Shown in pieces: positions 45,271-56,930 of a stretch of 64,000 bases of DNA. A model generated the notes under the pieces. It saw only the letters and a list, made by a program, of their open reading frames with translations, was not told the DNA's origin and made no database searches. The number at the start of each line of letters is the position of its first letter. Position 1 is the first letter of the stretch. The stretch comes from Lepeophtheirus salmonis (taxonomy: Eukaryota; Arthropoda; Copepoda; Siphonostomatoida; Caligidae), in NCBI RefSeq assembly GCF_016086655.4, contig NC_052135.2, forward strand, positions 9,638,363 through 9,702,362, in the 5' to 3' direction. Position numbers and translations under genes: made by a program.

Positions 45271-45560
45271 TTTGTTCTTGAATTGAAATAGTTGGAATTC
45301 GTACCGGAAAGACAAATAGTGAGATTGCACTTGTTAAAAACCTCACTCTGAACACTGAAAAAAAAACTTTGGACGAGTCTATCATAACTGACTATAGTGC
45401 CTATGACTTAAATAGAAAGTCCCAAAAGCGCTGCAGTGACGCTCAGAGTGAAAACCTGGTCGACACCATCCAGTACCTTATCGATGAAAACTTTGTATAG
45501 TCCCCTGAGGAAGGGAGGAAGGAGTCTCTCACAGTCACTCTTGTGAATTATTTAAGAATT
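45271..45560 (+). pseudogene. Mariner N-terminal fragment (M8)
   Basis: The frame reads IVGIRTGKTNSEIALVKNLT, a helix-turn-helix, then KKTLDESIITDYSAYDLNRK. It continues as KSQKRCSDAQSENLVDTIQY and LIDENFV before a stop. The pattern (DNA-binding helices, then a basic linker, then a second helix-turn-helix with DENPxxSxR) is that of Tc1/mariner transposases. No catalytic block and no clear terminal repeats were located, so family placement is weak. Confidence 0.5.
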
Positions 45561-46742
45561 TTAAAGTTATGTTGTTGAATTTAAGAATTTTGAATTTTAA
45601 AGTTATGTTGTTGCATTTCAAAAGTTTCATTAAAGTTCATTATCTGGAGTAATACATAAAAATCTAATCATTATTTTTATTTTTGAAGAAAAACAAATCT
45701 TTAAATTATGTTCTCCACTTCGTGACATCCTGGAGAGGACTTCTCCATTTTCTTCCTGTTGGTCAACTTAAAAAACAGACTCCTCGTTATTTAGAGTAGA
45801 ATCAAAATTGGTTCAAAGTAGTAATATTGTTACATATAAGTGCATAACTCAATAAAATTTCAAAACTCGAGTTTCCGTGTAAAGGACTTATTCCGTTTAT
45901 AGAAACTGATGGGTGTTTTTTTATTATTGGAATCACTACAATAAAAAGTGTTTTCAATTTTATAAGATATTATCATAAACGACAGGAGTTGGCTCATAGA
46001 CAGAGTGAAGCAGGCCATTTGAGTATCTAAGATGAAGATCCTTGAGTATCTAGTGGAATATATATATGCATACAATGTGAGCATAGTAGTATGGTATTGA
46101 TTAAAAGAAATAAGAGGATACGTCATAAGGGCTCCTCCCTCACATCCTCAGTCTGAATATAAACTATGAAAACTAACTATTGTGTAAATATATTTGTGTT
46201 TGAGATGGAGTAGGAATCGAATCGATGATATAATTATGCATACAGGAAGAGATGAAAGAAGTTGAAGGAAAGGGGAGTTTGAGGACGCAGCCGAAATCAA
46301 TAGAAGAGGGCTCTGCCTGGGAGTGATGATGCAGCAATATAAATAGGATATTTTTAAGGAGTCTATCCCTAGCACAGTTGATAACCTGTCGAGAAAATTC
46401 ATTTTATTTTATTGTTACATTCACCATTTGAATAAAGATCTCATTCCGAATACAGTATGTACGTAAACAAAGCACCTGCCTTCTCAATAATCAAAATTCA
46501 TCAATATAGTTTGTTGATTAGTTTTATCTGTCATTTATAAAATGATGGAATCCTTTTTTGGAGTGCTCATATATTATACAACTTCATTAGTACTATAGCT
46601 ATATTATTTATAATTTAATGTAGATATATATGAATATATTAAATGAACTGATCAAAAAGTATAAATCAATGTATGACTATTATATTAAAAACAGATCAAA
46701 TGGGTGCACCTATCGTATTCAATCAATATTAAGCACCATATA
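45561..46742. other. Non-coding stretch
   Basis: A direct duplication ATTTTAAAGTTATGTTGTTG occurs at about 45557 and 45594. Frames at 45860-46126 and 46148-46402 (minus) carry no motif. Confidence 0.35.
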
Positions 46743-47097
46743 TAGAGTGAACTTGCAGTAGAATTTATTTACGTGGCTTCATTACACAAACGAACGACAG
46801 CTGAAACAAAAATATACAAGTATTGTTTGTATCCTATGTCTATCAGAGCAAGAAGAAAAAACACAACGTGTATGCAATATCCTCCGCGCCAGTTTAAGTC
46901 CCGAGGAGGCTCCAGAAATCGTTGATCCTTCCATCCGGTCTGCTTACAATCTCAAAAAGTCAATTAAAATCCCATACATACAAGAAATACTAAAAATTAT
47001 CTAACAGCAATATGGCGGATTTCTGGCATGTGTCTATGTGTCCTCCTTCCATCCCTGATCTCAACCCCTTGGATTCTTATACACGTACAGAGTGAGA
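46743..47097 (+). pseudogene. Mariner M7a, deleted copy, host of the next insertion
   Basis: It begins TAGAGTGAACTTGCAGTAGA after TA. The leader TCAGAGCAAGAAGAAAAAA is nearly the same as in M7b. Its frame reads SLSPEEAPEIVDPSIRSAYN and then LKKSIK. It then jumps to a degenerate third catalytic block, MCPPSIPDLNPLDS, near 47040-47080. The core between them is missing. At 47098 a second 5' end of the same family begins, so the 3' part of this copy is displaced or lost. Confidence 0.65.
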
Positions 47098-47417
47098 ACT
47101 CCAAACTTGCAGTAACATTTAATTATAACTTTATAAATATTATTTTAAGTAAGAAGCTTCATTACGCAAACATACATCAGCTGAAACAGAAATAAACAAG
47201 TATTGTTTTTATCGCATGCCTCTATCAGAGCAACAAAAAATGGCAGCGAGTGTGCAATATCCTCCTTACCGGTGTCAGTACCAAGAAGGATACAGGAACC
47301 ATTTACATCTCCATACAGATGCTTACAATATCAAAAAGTATATTAATGCCCATAGAGGCAAAAGGAAACAAACTTATGGAGCAACAACATGTTCGGTTTT
47401 GAATGGACCACTAGGTA
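47098..47417 (+). pseudogene. Mariner M7b 5' part, interrupted by M1b
   Basis: The left end CAGAGTGAGAACTCCAAACT follows TA (47096-47097). The open frame 47216-47458 starts MPLSEQQKMAASVQYPPYRC in one frame and passes to TDAYNIKKYINAHRG and KRKQTYGATTCSVLNGPLG. The matching residues in M7a (SIRSAYNLKKSIK) identify the family. The sequence is cut at 47416-47417 (TA) by the element M1b. I could not find a convincing continuation beyond 48309. Confidence 0.65.
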
Positions 47418-48307
47418 CAGGGAGCGGGGATCAGATTGTCGCCTACTTTAAACCTTGATAACTTGAAGACGACATTATCAAATAAAAAACCGGTTATCAA
47501 ATAGGAAAGCTATTCTTGTCAGCTGACGATACGTAGTTCAGTTAGTATCATGCCGTCATCATATGAGGAGATAAAGAGCTATAAGTGGAACGAGGAGCTT
47601 TCGGGGTCCGCCGTAGTCATGGCATTGGTTAATAATGGAGGTGAAATCTCCAATTCAACGATTGCTTCAACCTTAGGAGTGAATTTACAGACTGTTCAGC
47701 GTATCTGTAAGAAGCTAGAGGACACCTGGGATGTTGATGCCACCATAAAGAGGGCACCCAAGGAGGAGGGCGCCGACAGGAAGGTCAGGGACACCGACTT
47801 TGCCGACAAGCTGAAGAAAACGGTTGAGGATGACCCTACCAGGTCCATGAAGGCCGAAGACAGGCCCTGGGTGTGGCAACAGAACTCAGCACCCTGCCAT
47901 GTGTCCAAAATCTCCATGCAGTGGTTAACCGATAACTGTTATGACGTCATAACCAAGGATTTGTGGCCTCCTAACTCTCCCGACCTTAATTCTTTGGACT
48001 ATTTTGTCTGGGGCTATGTCGAGAGACATACCAACAGACATCCCTATAGCACCAACGCCAGCCTGATGGACTCCATCAAGTAGGTATTCGGCAACATGGA
48101 CAATGAGATGGTTAGAAGAGCCTGTGTCCGGTTCAGAGGCCGTATTGAGGCTGCTATTGATGCCAACGGTGATTATATCGAATGAATGGCTACTCTATAC
48201 CTATATGCTCGTCATAGTTTTGATTTTCAATAAAAAGTTAAAAAATGTATTATTTTGTGTTGTTTTTTGTAGAAAATATTTTGGCGATAATTTGATCCCC
48301 GCTTCCT
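47418..48307 (+). mobile_element. Mariner-like element M1b (890 bp, two TIRs, TA flanks)
   Basis: The left end CAGGGAGCGGGGATCAGATT and the right end (reverse complement CAGGAAGCGGGGATCAAATT) are inverted repeats, with TA at 47416-47417 and 48308-48309. Its length, leader, transposase remnant and 3' tail match M1a (892 bp, opposite strand). The two share a deletion, so they descend from one already shortened ancestor. Confidence 0.92.
47550..48185 (+). pseudogene. Internally deleted mariner transposase (M1b)
   Basis: The ATG at 47550 opens a frame of 212 codons to the TGA at 48183, with one internal TAG at 48081. The frame shows MPSSYEEIKSYKWNEEL, then ISNSTIASTLGVNLQTVQRI (helix-turn-helix, residues about 34-58). 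At about 47847 DDPTRSMKAE is joined directly to DRPWVWQQNSAPCH. In QQNSAPCH the second catalytic Asp has become Asn. LWPPNSPDLNSLDYFVW follows. After the TAG the frame continues VFGNMDNEMVRRAC.. to DANGDYIE. The block with the first catalytic Asp is absent, as in M1a. It is non-functional for catalysis. Confidence 0.9.
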
Positions 48308-48829
48308 GTAGATGCCAATAAGTGAAGAGGTGTGAATGAACAATATGTATTTAACCTGTAAAAATTATTAATACATATTCTAAAATACAAACCATAATCT
48401 TTGAGTAATTTTATTTCGTTGATGTGACTCTATTTTAGGACCACCTTTACTCCTCATATATTTAATGATGAAATAATTTGAATTCAAATTAGAAATTAAT
48501 ATTTATTTCAAACTATGACTTTTGTTGCTCACTAATATGAATAATATAATATATGTAATTATATTTCTTTATCAGATATATATATTAAAATGCTTATATT
48601 ATTACAAAGAAAAGAAAACAATTTATGATTATGCCTTGAATTTTTAATATGTTGTAGATATGGATTAATACACTTTATTAATACAAGGATGATCTGAAAT
48701 GTTTTTTTTTACCTCAGCGTTAAAATGGCAGTACTTGTAAATAAAAGCTATTCATATATATATATATATATATATAGCCTCTGTTAACAATAACTCACCA
48801 AAACTCATCAATTTTATGTGGTAATGTAT
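48308..48829. other. Non-coding stretch with (TA)n at 48754-48776
   Basis: AT-rich, with a 23-base TA microsatellite. No gene. Confidence 0.5.
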
Positions 48830-49205
48830 GAGTCGTTTGAGTGAGTTGATATAATAAGTATTTTTGAGAAATTTTATTCTAAATTTTTATTTTTCAACAT
48901 AGTCACCTTGTAACTCTACACAATTCTCCCAGCGAAGTTACAGACGGGACGGGTTACATAGATGGAAGCATCAGTGGGAGATTTGTGTAGAGTAACAAGA
49001 AAACTATGTTGACAATTCAGAAAAAAGCTTATCAAAAACACTCACATCAACTTACTCGAACGACTCTTGCAAAGAAGCTGTGCATCCAAAATACGGAAGC
49101 TTTGTTAAGTAACCTTCAACAGATGACAGATAGATGTGCCTAGCTTTTATTTACGAGTGCGTCCATCCTTACGTTGTGGTCGGAAACTTTTTATACCACC
49201 CTCAG
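48830..49205. mobile_element. Foldback of two mariner 3' ends (M9)
   Basis: The left arm 48830-48931 and right arm 48975-49066 are imperfect inverse copies separated by 43 bases. On the minus strand the left arm encodes RWENCVELQGDYVEK and a stop, the usual mariner C-terminus. The right arm on the plus strand holds a decayed equivalent. The right arm continues into a 3' tail (GTGCATCCAAAATACGGAAG..) and ends near 49205 in a terminal-repeat-like GGTCGGAAACTTTTTATACC. It is two 3' ends arranged tail-out around a common centre. Confidence 0.62.
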
Positions 49206-50518
49206 ATAGTGTTTATTGTTATTGTTAATGTTATGTTTTTTAATTTGATTTTGGATATGAAATAGTGTTTGATGAATCATAATATAGAAATAATTGATTA
49301 AAAAAATAGGGAAAAGTAGAAAAATTCCCTAATATTAGTGACATTTTCTTTCTATTTTCATGGAAAATTCTTCAAAATAATTAACAATTTGCTTTTGGAA
49401 AGAAAGGGATAGAGTGGGGGGGAAGGAATAGATTGAGGCGGGGGAAACATATTTCAGGTATATATATTTTTAAATTAAAATAAGGACAATTTTTTGGATT
49501 CAGATCTTTTAAAAAAGTGGTGAAAAAATAAAAAGGCAGACTGTACAATTGGATATATATATATATATATATATGTATACAAACATATTATATATTTGTA
49601 TACTGTATACATATGATTATTTGAGTGTTTTAGGAGAGAAGTGAAAAAATGAGAAAGGCAAGGGAGTACATACAAAATTCCTTGTTTATACATCTTTCTG
49701 TGAATTTGTGAAAAAATGTTTATATATATGTGTATATGAATATACTTCAAATGGTAAAAGTTTTAATAAGTGATGGTTCAATAGAATAGTGTTTACCAAA
49801 AAAAAAAGTTATAACAATGGTATCCACTTTGTTTGTGAATTCAATATCTTATTTTTTGTAAGGAATTTGGCTAGAAAGTACGTTAATAAACATTGTTAAT
49901 AAAAGTATACATTTATAAGCAAAGGTCTTTAAAAAATAATAATTTGAAAGAACAGAAAAAATATTTTTTATGTTATTATATATATCTAGTAATATATATT
50001 TGTATGTATAAAGTATTTATTAAATAGGTGTCAAATCCCAAAAGTTTCTAACCATTCTGATGAATTATTGCCATTTAATTGAATAGGTAGATTTGACGAT
50101 TGACGTGTGTATGCAGTAGTAGTGTTATCGATTATCTGCAAATATATGAAAGTGTGTTTAGACATGCTTCAAAATGTGTTTAATACTACTTTTTATTAAT
50201 TATTTACAAAATAAATACTTTTAATGAGTGAATTATGGGATTACCTCTCTTCATAACTTCTTTCTTATGTTTAATACATAATAATTTTAAAATAAAGTAG
50301 GTTGATTTATATTAATGTAATAAAAATGGATTAAAATGTCCTTTTTGAGTAAAAACATTGCATTTTTGACGATTTTATGTTTTTTTTGGCATAGTAATGG
50401 AAAACGAACAAGTAATATAGTGTACCTTAACTTCAAATTTTGTAAATGCGTTTAATATACATCTTGCTTCAGACGAAGTAAAATGAAAAATTTAAATCAG
50501 TTTTTATCTCCGAAAGAT
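49206..50518. other. Non-coding stretch with (TA)n at 49553-49574
   Basis: The minus-strand frame 49475-49750 is largely a translation of the TA repeat (YIYIYIY) and is not a gene. Nothing else recognised. Confidence 0.45.
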
Positions 50519-50913
50519 GGAGTAGTAATAATAATCCTATTATTTTTCGAAAAAATTTCTTTAATAATGTGTATCTCGCGTTATATAAGTACATTTATGC
50601 TCAATGGTGATAGAGGGATTATATATAATACTAAAACAACTTAGAGAGTAACATGATTGTTTGAGTCAGGTTTGTTTGACTGTACCTCAAACATGGACAG
50701 CAGCAAAAAGAAAATACTCCATAAATTTTTCTTCATTAAAGGCGAAAAAGTATGTCAGGCGGCTGGAATTGTGAATAGTGTTTATGGTCTTGATACTGTA
50801 AAAGTGTTTTTCACGTAGTATTTAGATTTCGTGGATTCGGCTCCGGTAATTATGATTGCCAAGGAGACAAACATTAATGTAAAAAAATAATCGTGGGTTC
50901 CTTTTTACTACAC
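50519..50913 (+). mobile_element. Short mariner, N-terminal domain only (M4, 395 bp)
   Basis: The left end GGAGTAGTAATAATAATCCT is followed by the M4 leader (AATGTGTATCTCGCGTTATA). A start near 50693 gives MDSSKKKILHKFFFIKGEKV, then CQAAGIVNSVYGLDTV. After a stop it passes to YLDFVDSAPV, where FRRFRSGNFD is expected, then directly to ATTGCCAAGGAGACAAACAT and the right end (..CCTTTTTACTACAC, 50913). The helix-turn-helix is partly kept. The catalytic domain is gone. The flanking TA is not preserved. Confidence 0.7.
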
Positions 50914-51539
50914 AATATACTCTTATATGTATATTTTCATAAAATAAAGAATTATATTACTTTAATTAATTAAAAAGAACCCCTGCTCTCGTAAAACCCA
51001 TGAAAAAAATTGTATAACCATTCCTAAGAAAAAAAGAACTTCATTAAGGCTAAATATCTGGCTTTTGTAATATTTAGAATGGACCTATATTCATACTCAA
51101 TTGGACAAGTAAAATAGCTTCAAAGCTGTTTCTCTCACTCTCAGCTATTTTGATATTTTATTAAGACGAATTTAAAAATAGAATCACATTATTTGACCCA
51201 AAGTTTTTAGTTTGGGATGATACAATACTTCTATAAAGTTGACGTATATTAGTAACACAACAAAAGTAGTATGAGGGGTTTAAAATAAATGCAAAAAGGA
51301 TTATTTAATAATGGAAATAATCAAATTGAAAGAAAAATAATTAAAGCAGTTAACATTTTCCTTATTTTGATAACTCAATTTCAGAATCTCAAAGAGCAAT
51401 TCCTTCTCTTCCACAGATTTAGCGATCTATTTGTCGGAAATATAATGATCTTTTGTTAAAATCTATTTACGCTAAAATGGTGTCCTTCTTAAAAATAATA
51501 AATAATAATAGTTTTCTTTTTTATTACTCAACACAAAGT
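50914..51539. other. Non-coding stretch
   Basis: AT-rich, with no motif recognised. Confidence 0.35.
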
Positions 51540-51628
51540 AAATGAAAACCGAGCGCACTTATACGTTGCGAGATACAAATCAATGGGCATCTATTAGAAG
51601 GTAATGATAAATTTCTATTTACTACACC
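51540..51628 (-). repeat. Mariner 5'-end scrap (family M4)
   Basis: Read on the minus strand from 51628 (after TA): GGTGTAGTAAATAGAAATTT, then GTATCTCGCAACGTATAAGT and a short leader, as in other M4 copies. No coding part follows. Confidence 0.6.
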
Positions 51629-52694
51629 TATTTTATAAAGGGATTTCAATAGACGTTTCTAAAAAAAATTTAAATCCCCCCGAGTTAAGAACCACTGCTC
51701 TAAATTCTAATGAATATGATGCATAATGAAGTTGATTTTAGTATGCTAGGTCAACCAAATCTGAATTAACAGTGTTTGACATAAACACTAGACTATAAAT
51801 ACTGTACATAATAAATATAAGTTGTTTAGTTTAATGATCAACGATATGACGAAATAGATAATTATGATTGATGATAGTACTTAACATATAACTTTTACGC
51901 AAGAGTTCCTCAATCTTTTCATTATAACCCTTTGATATATATTATTTATCATACAACCAGTCTGATAATACGTTTACAATAGGTTTTTTTTTCCAACTTT
52001 TTTTTCAAATTTCAATAATGGGTAGTGAGGAAAAGTTGTGATTTGGTATAAAAACTATCTTTACAATTTGGCAATGTACTTCGAGCTCATCTTTAGTTTT
52101 GACATCTCGATCAAATTATGAAAAACGACAAAAATTCTTTAAATAGTAAATATAGATACTAAAAAGAAATTTTTAGTTATTTTGCATAAAATATTTTGTG
52201 GAAAGAAACTTTTCTAATTTATAAAACAATGTTTATAAAGTTTAAAAAAAATATTATGGAGCAATAAAATAGAAAAAAAAATTTCAAAATTTGATGATCC
52301 GCGTAAGCCCGCCTTATTTTTTTACATTATTAGAAAATGAAAAGCAACATTTTGTAATATTATTTTCTCTTTTTGCTCCATAGTGTAGCTTGAAAAATAA
52401 ACTATATCAATAATACTTTATTGTTTACGATAGTGTCTATCATAATTAATATATACTAAATAATTATTTGTTATATTTTCATCTTTATTAACGGAATAAA
52501 CAACATTTGCATCCTTCCAAACCTTGAAATGGATGTACCACCTAAGGATAATTTCTTAGGGAAATAAAATTTTGTATAGTTTACTTTCTTGCCATGTTAC
52601 AACTTTTCCAAATTAGCCGTAATCGAAATTCTAAAAAAGCTGTAAAAAAACGCCCATATTGTACATGATTATTTTTCTCTTTAGATTTCTAATA
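51629..52694. other. Non-coding stretch
   Basis: GAGTTAAGAACCACTGCTCT at about 51683 resembles a hAT-type end (compare 18592 and, inverted, 12890). The rest is AT-rich. Confidence 0.35.
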
Positions 52695-53667
52695 CCGGAC
52701 AAACTAATATTATTTACAAATCTCCAGCATGCAAATTTCAAGAGGTTAAGAGTCATTTTTTACAATGTTCTGGAATAAAATGTAGTAGAACACATAATTA
52801 GCTGTCGATTGGTAAGAAAAACAATGCTATAGCTCCACCATGAGCACACAATACAAGAAGATGATTGAAATCACAGCACTCCTCCGTACAGAATTGTCCC
52901 AGGATGGGGATTTGTTCATCTTTCTGGCCATGTCAACAATTGAGATTTTTTATTGAAGGCCAACTCCAAGAGTAGGCAGGAAAACCTCTGTGTCCGTAAA
53001 CCACCTGAAGTGGCCTTCAAGAGAAAATCTCAATTGCTTACATAGCCAGGAAGATGAACAAGTCCTCATCAGCGGTGTCCAGGTCTTTAAAAACGGTAGG
53101 AGGAAACAGGGAATATGTAGACTCATTCTGTTCTTGTCTGATGAGACGAACTTTACTGTTAACCCTGTGTTCAACAGGCAAAATAACTAATTGCTGACAT
53201 TTGGGGATGTAACAGAGGAGCACTGATATGTCTACAGCACCAAAACCCTACTTCATTGATGATGTTAGGCCTGGGTGGATCCAACGGGAAGACCATAAAT
53301 CCCGTGTGGTTTCCTTTGGGATACACGCTGATGAGTAAATTAACATTCTGGCCACCAAAGTTCTCCCATGGATCAAACCCATCGTTGGTAATTCTCTCTA
53401 GGTATTCCTACAAGATGAATCACCTGCCCACACCGCAAAGACATCCCAAGATATGCTTCAGGTCAACATACACTTGTAGGAAAATGACTACTGTCTGATA
53501 CAGAGCCCAGATCTTAACCCTCTAAAATATTTCATCTATGAAGTAACCTATTTTCTTTTGGTTTCAATGAATAACTAATAGTTAATAAATTTGTTTCCTA
53601 ATTGACCCAGGATCATGGTCTTCAATACTTGTGTGTTAAATTGGGTAAATAATAACGGTTGGCCCCA
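52695..53667 (+). mobile_element. Mariner-like element M2b (about 973 bp)
   Basis: The left end CCGGACAAACTAATATTATT follows TA (52693-52694). The right end, read inward, is GGGGCCAACCGTTATTATTT next to TA (53668-53669). The two repeats pair imperfectly over about 28 bases. The leader (AGCATGCAAATTTC..GAGGTTAAGAGTC and TTAGCTGTCGATTGG) matches M2a. The element carries an almost complete set of transposase motifs, so only a modest deletion is needed to explain its length. Confidence 0.78.
52841..53580 (+). pseudogene. Broken mariner transposase (M2b)
   Basis: The start is near 52841 (MSTQYKKMIEITALLRTELS). Across frame changes it reads LFLSDETNFTVNPVFNRQNN at about 53131-53187, with the first catalytic Asp and the neighbouring Glu intact. 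Next come MMMLGLGGSNGKTINPVWFP (about 53256) and YLQDESPAHTAKTSQDMLQV (second Asp, about 53405). QSPDLNPLKYFIYEV (third block, Asp in SPDL kept, LDY changed to LKY) is near 53510. Stops lie after NRQNN, in the middle region and after the second block. Of all the mariners here it keeps the most of the catalytic triad. Confidence 0.82.
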
Positions 53668-54869
53668 TACACAACTATAATAATCATTGATTCATGTAAT
53701 AAACTACGTATTTTTGGCAATAAAAATCAAAGAGACCTTCTAATCTAATATATTCTTGTCTGAGATCTTTATACCTACTATTTGAAATCATTATTTAGTT
53801 ACAAATCTACTTGATATTTCAAATTATTATACACTTTTTATTCTTTAACTATCTTTCATATAGGTATAATAAATGTCATTGCTTAACGACATAGCTAATA
53901 TAACTTTAAATGATAATGCCCATCTCTAAAAATATATATTTTTTTAACAAACCAACCATTTATAAAAATCATAATTGAATGAAAAACAAAACGTTAAGTA
54001 AAATTATTTTTTTCATTGTTATTTTCCAACATCAAAGGAAATTATTATTTTTATTACTATAAATACTTCCTATGAAAAGATGATTATATAAATACATTAA
54101 TAACATACATATATTGACCATATTATTAAATAATGAAATCCTATTTTACAATAAATAAATATTATTTAAGTATATCCTTTTACATACATAAATATTAGTA
54201 TAATTAAATAATATATATCCAAATAATCATATGAAATTATAAATAGTGGTATACGTATTCTTCAAATAAATGTACATACATATATTCATTTTTTGGAACA
54301 AAAACTTTGATATGTTTAATTTAAAATAAGTCATTAGCAGATTTTAATTTTTTTGTTAATTTTTTTCAATGAAATTTTTGTTTCACCATTTATTTTGTAC
54401 TTTATTTTATTTCCATTAAAAAATGAGACTCATTGTACCTAATGTATGCTCTTTTTTAAAAGTTTTTAATGAATTTTCATATATGTATCTTGAAAAATTG
54501 TTTTATAGCGTTATAATTGCAAATTTGTTTTAGTGGTTTACAGCTTCCTTTAAGTCTTTGGGTGTTTTTCAATCCCAAAAACGGATATATCCTTGTAATA
54601 TCTTGTATGTATCAAATTCTACTTTATTTTCTATTTAACATAAGTAATTTATAATTTACTTTTTGTATTTAATTTTTTTATTGAAGGATACTTCATTTGT
54701 AGACTTGAGATTTTTGTGCGATATTTTTGGCCAAATTGAGCAAAAAAGAGCACTTAAAATATTAAAATTAAGTAATTTGTATTTAAAGAAAAATACAGTT
54801 TTATTATACTATTAGTTTTTTTATATTTATCATATTTTTTTAACACATTTTTCTATGTATCATTGACAA
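53668..54869. other. Very AT-rich non-coding stretch
   Basis: No motif recognised. Confidence 0.4.
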
Positions 54870-55045
54870 ATCAAGATATTCGAAAGAAATTTTTCCCTTA
54901 ATATATGCCTCGATCAGAATTTTAGTTTTAAACATACAAAAAGACTGTTCAACGTCACATTCAAACAAGTTGGAGTAGGCGATATCTTAAGGAGTCATTT
55001 TAAACGGAGGCATATCATCTTGACCGCCGTTGATTATTTTGCTTA
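54870..55045 (-). pseudogene. hAT transposase C-terminal scrap
   Basis: The minus strand reads DDMPPFKMTP.DIAYSNLFEC and then DVEQSFCMFKTKILIEAYIK, SFEYLDLSM. The DVEQSFCMFK core and the preceding PPFK..P fit the hAT dimerisation motif PFKYAPxTSxDVERSFSxYK, here with a short insertion. About 55 residues remain with one stop. No ends were found. Confidence 0.5.
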
Positions 55046-56418
55046 AGAGAAAGATCAGGATTTCGCATTTTGGCATAAAAGTATTAATCCTTTGTTGGAC
55101 TATTTATGAGGGATTATTCAACACGCAATTTTTTGTCAAATTTACTCCTTCTATCATTGTTTTTCGTCAGAATATGGCTCCCTCATATATCCTATATTAT
55201 AATCATAACCATAATTGCATCATAACCATAATTGCATCATATACATAGTTTTACCTCCAAAAAGTTTTTTTAATGGGTTTTAATGGTAATATGTATTATT
55301 AGTATGTAACAAAAATAAAACTTGTTCTATTGATTTTTGTAAGAAGGAAGTTATGTTGAACACCTTGTAGTATCATATGTAAACTAAAAAGATAAAATAA
55401 ATTCTTTTAATGCTAAAATATCTTTTGAACTACTTAGGTGGCTAAAACCCCCGTAGAACTACTTGTGTTTGGATTTGAAGGACAGTAAGGTAAGTTTTAA
55501 TACTAGTTTCTACTGCAATACCCCTTTATTTAATGTTGTAATCGGTCCTTTGGTCAGTTATATAGTAAAAAAATCGGACCAATACAAAAAAGAATGAAAG
55601 TGGGAGAAGGAGAGACTGATTTAGAAATTCATTTCTATGACCAATCTAACAAAAAAATGCACTTAAATTTGCTATATTTAATTTTGCACACGAATTAATT
55701 ATTTTTCTAGAAAAAACTAATCTAAATTTATCAAATTTTTAATAAATTGTAAGCAAAAAAGTTTTATTTTTTATAATTGGATATTTAATTTGTATAAAAT
55801 AGTTCCATTTAGTGTATAAAACGTCCTCAATTAATTATGTTTGAGATATTCAAAGTTAAATATATATGATCAAGGCCAATCATACTTTTCATAACGTAAT
55901 AAAATAAAATTGATATAAGTATTTTGTTGCATAGCTCACTTGCAATCAAATGATGTATTATACGCATCCATCAGATGTGTAATTTACAAACTACAATCCA
56001 AAACGCAAGGAGCAAATTGTACAAGTAGCAACCGAAAAAATGAAATGATTTTGTAAATTGAAGGATTTACTGTATATGAAATGAAAATAATTTAATAATC
56101 GAATACTTTATGGAGATTATATTGGTGATTTAATTTTTTTGCTATTTGACTACACATTACTAAAAATTAGAATGACCAAGTTTGAAATTAAATACTGCAT
56201 TTTAAAACGAAAAAATAATAATAATAATATTAGTTTACTAATGTTAAGTAAATAAAATATACTATATTAGGAATGAAACCGTATGCAAAATCCACGGTAC
56301 GTTACGAACCACGATTTCACACTGACCTCTCCTGCATATATTCCTAATTTTTTTAATGGATGGTTTTAAAAAAATATAAAAAGTATTTTCATGGTGCTCT
56401 TAATATTACATAATTATA
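55046..56418. other. Non-coding stretch containing repeat S (copy 3)
   Basis: 55535-55650 matches the reverse complement of 31050-31165 along its whole length, including ATCGGACCAATAC and the terminal GACCAATCTAAC. A 16-base tandem (ATAACCATAATTGCAT) lies at about 55205-55237. No gene. Confidence 0.55.
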
Positions 56419-56930
56419 GGTGTAGTAAAAATAAAATTCATTATTTTTAATGGATTTAAAAAAAAATTTCCACTAAAATTATCTCCTTGGCAATCAAAAC
56501 AGTGTTTACATGAATCAACAATTCCCCTTATTTTACCCACATTCTTGACAATTTACCTTCCAAAGGGTGGTGCATTTTGACATCAAAATTAACGGAACAG
56601 AATCGACGAAAACAAAATTGTGCCTGATTGGCTCTTACAATTTCTGGACCAAAAAAACTATTCACATTTCAGTCTCCTGGCCTGTGTTTTTGCCTTATTC
56701 CAAGAAAAAGTGTAAAATATGGTATATTTTCTCTTCGGTGGCGTCCATCTTTACATGAACTTAAACAATACTCAGTCAGATAATCACAATCTGCAAAGTT
56801 TTTTTTTTTAAATCAAAAATCTTATCTTTCCAACAATATCTAGCGAAAACCCGATTACACTTATACAACGTGAGATACACATTACTAAAACCGTCTATTG
56901 GAAAAATAATGTATTTAGTTTTACCACAAC
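56419..56930 (-). mobile_element. Short mariner with both ends, N-terminal domain only (M4, 512 bp)
   Basis: The ends GGTGTAGTAAAAATAAAATT (left, 56419) and, inverted, GTTGTGGTAAAACTAAATAC (right, 56930) lie against TA at 56417-56418 and 56931-56932. On the minus strand a start near 56746 gives MDATEEKIYHILHFFL, then GKNTGQ, then NQAQFCFRRFRSVNFDVKMH. This is the region spanning both DNA-binding units. About 40 bases later the copy reaches the 3' segment TTGATTGCCAAGGAGATAAT and the end. There is no catalytic block. Structure and size class match the copy at 18071. Confidence 0.82.

Noticed and set aside
46335..46350. TATAAATAGG, a TATA-box-like word
   Set aside because: Such words are expected by chance in AT-rich DNA, and no transcript or coding frame follows.
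49475..49750. 91-aa minus-strand frame with YIYIYIY
   Set aside because: It is a translation of the TA microsatellite at 49553-49574.
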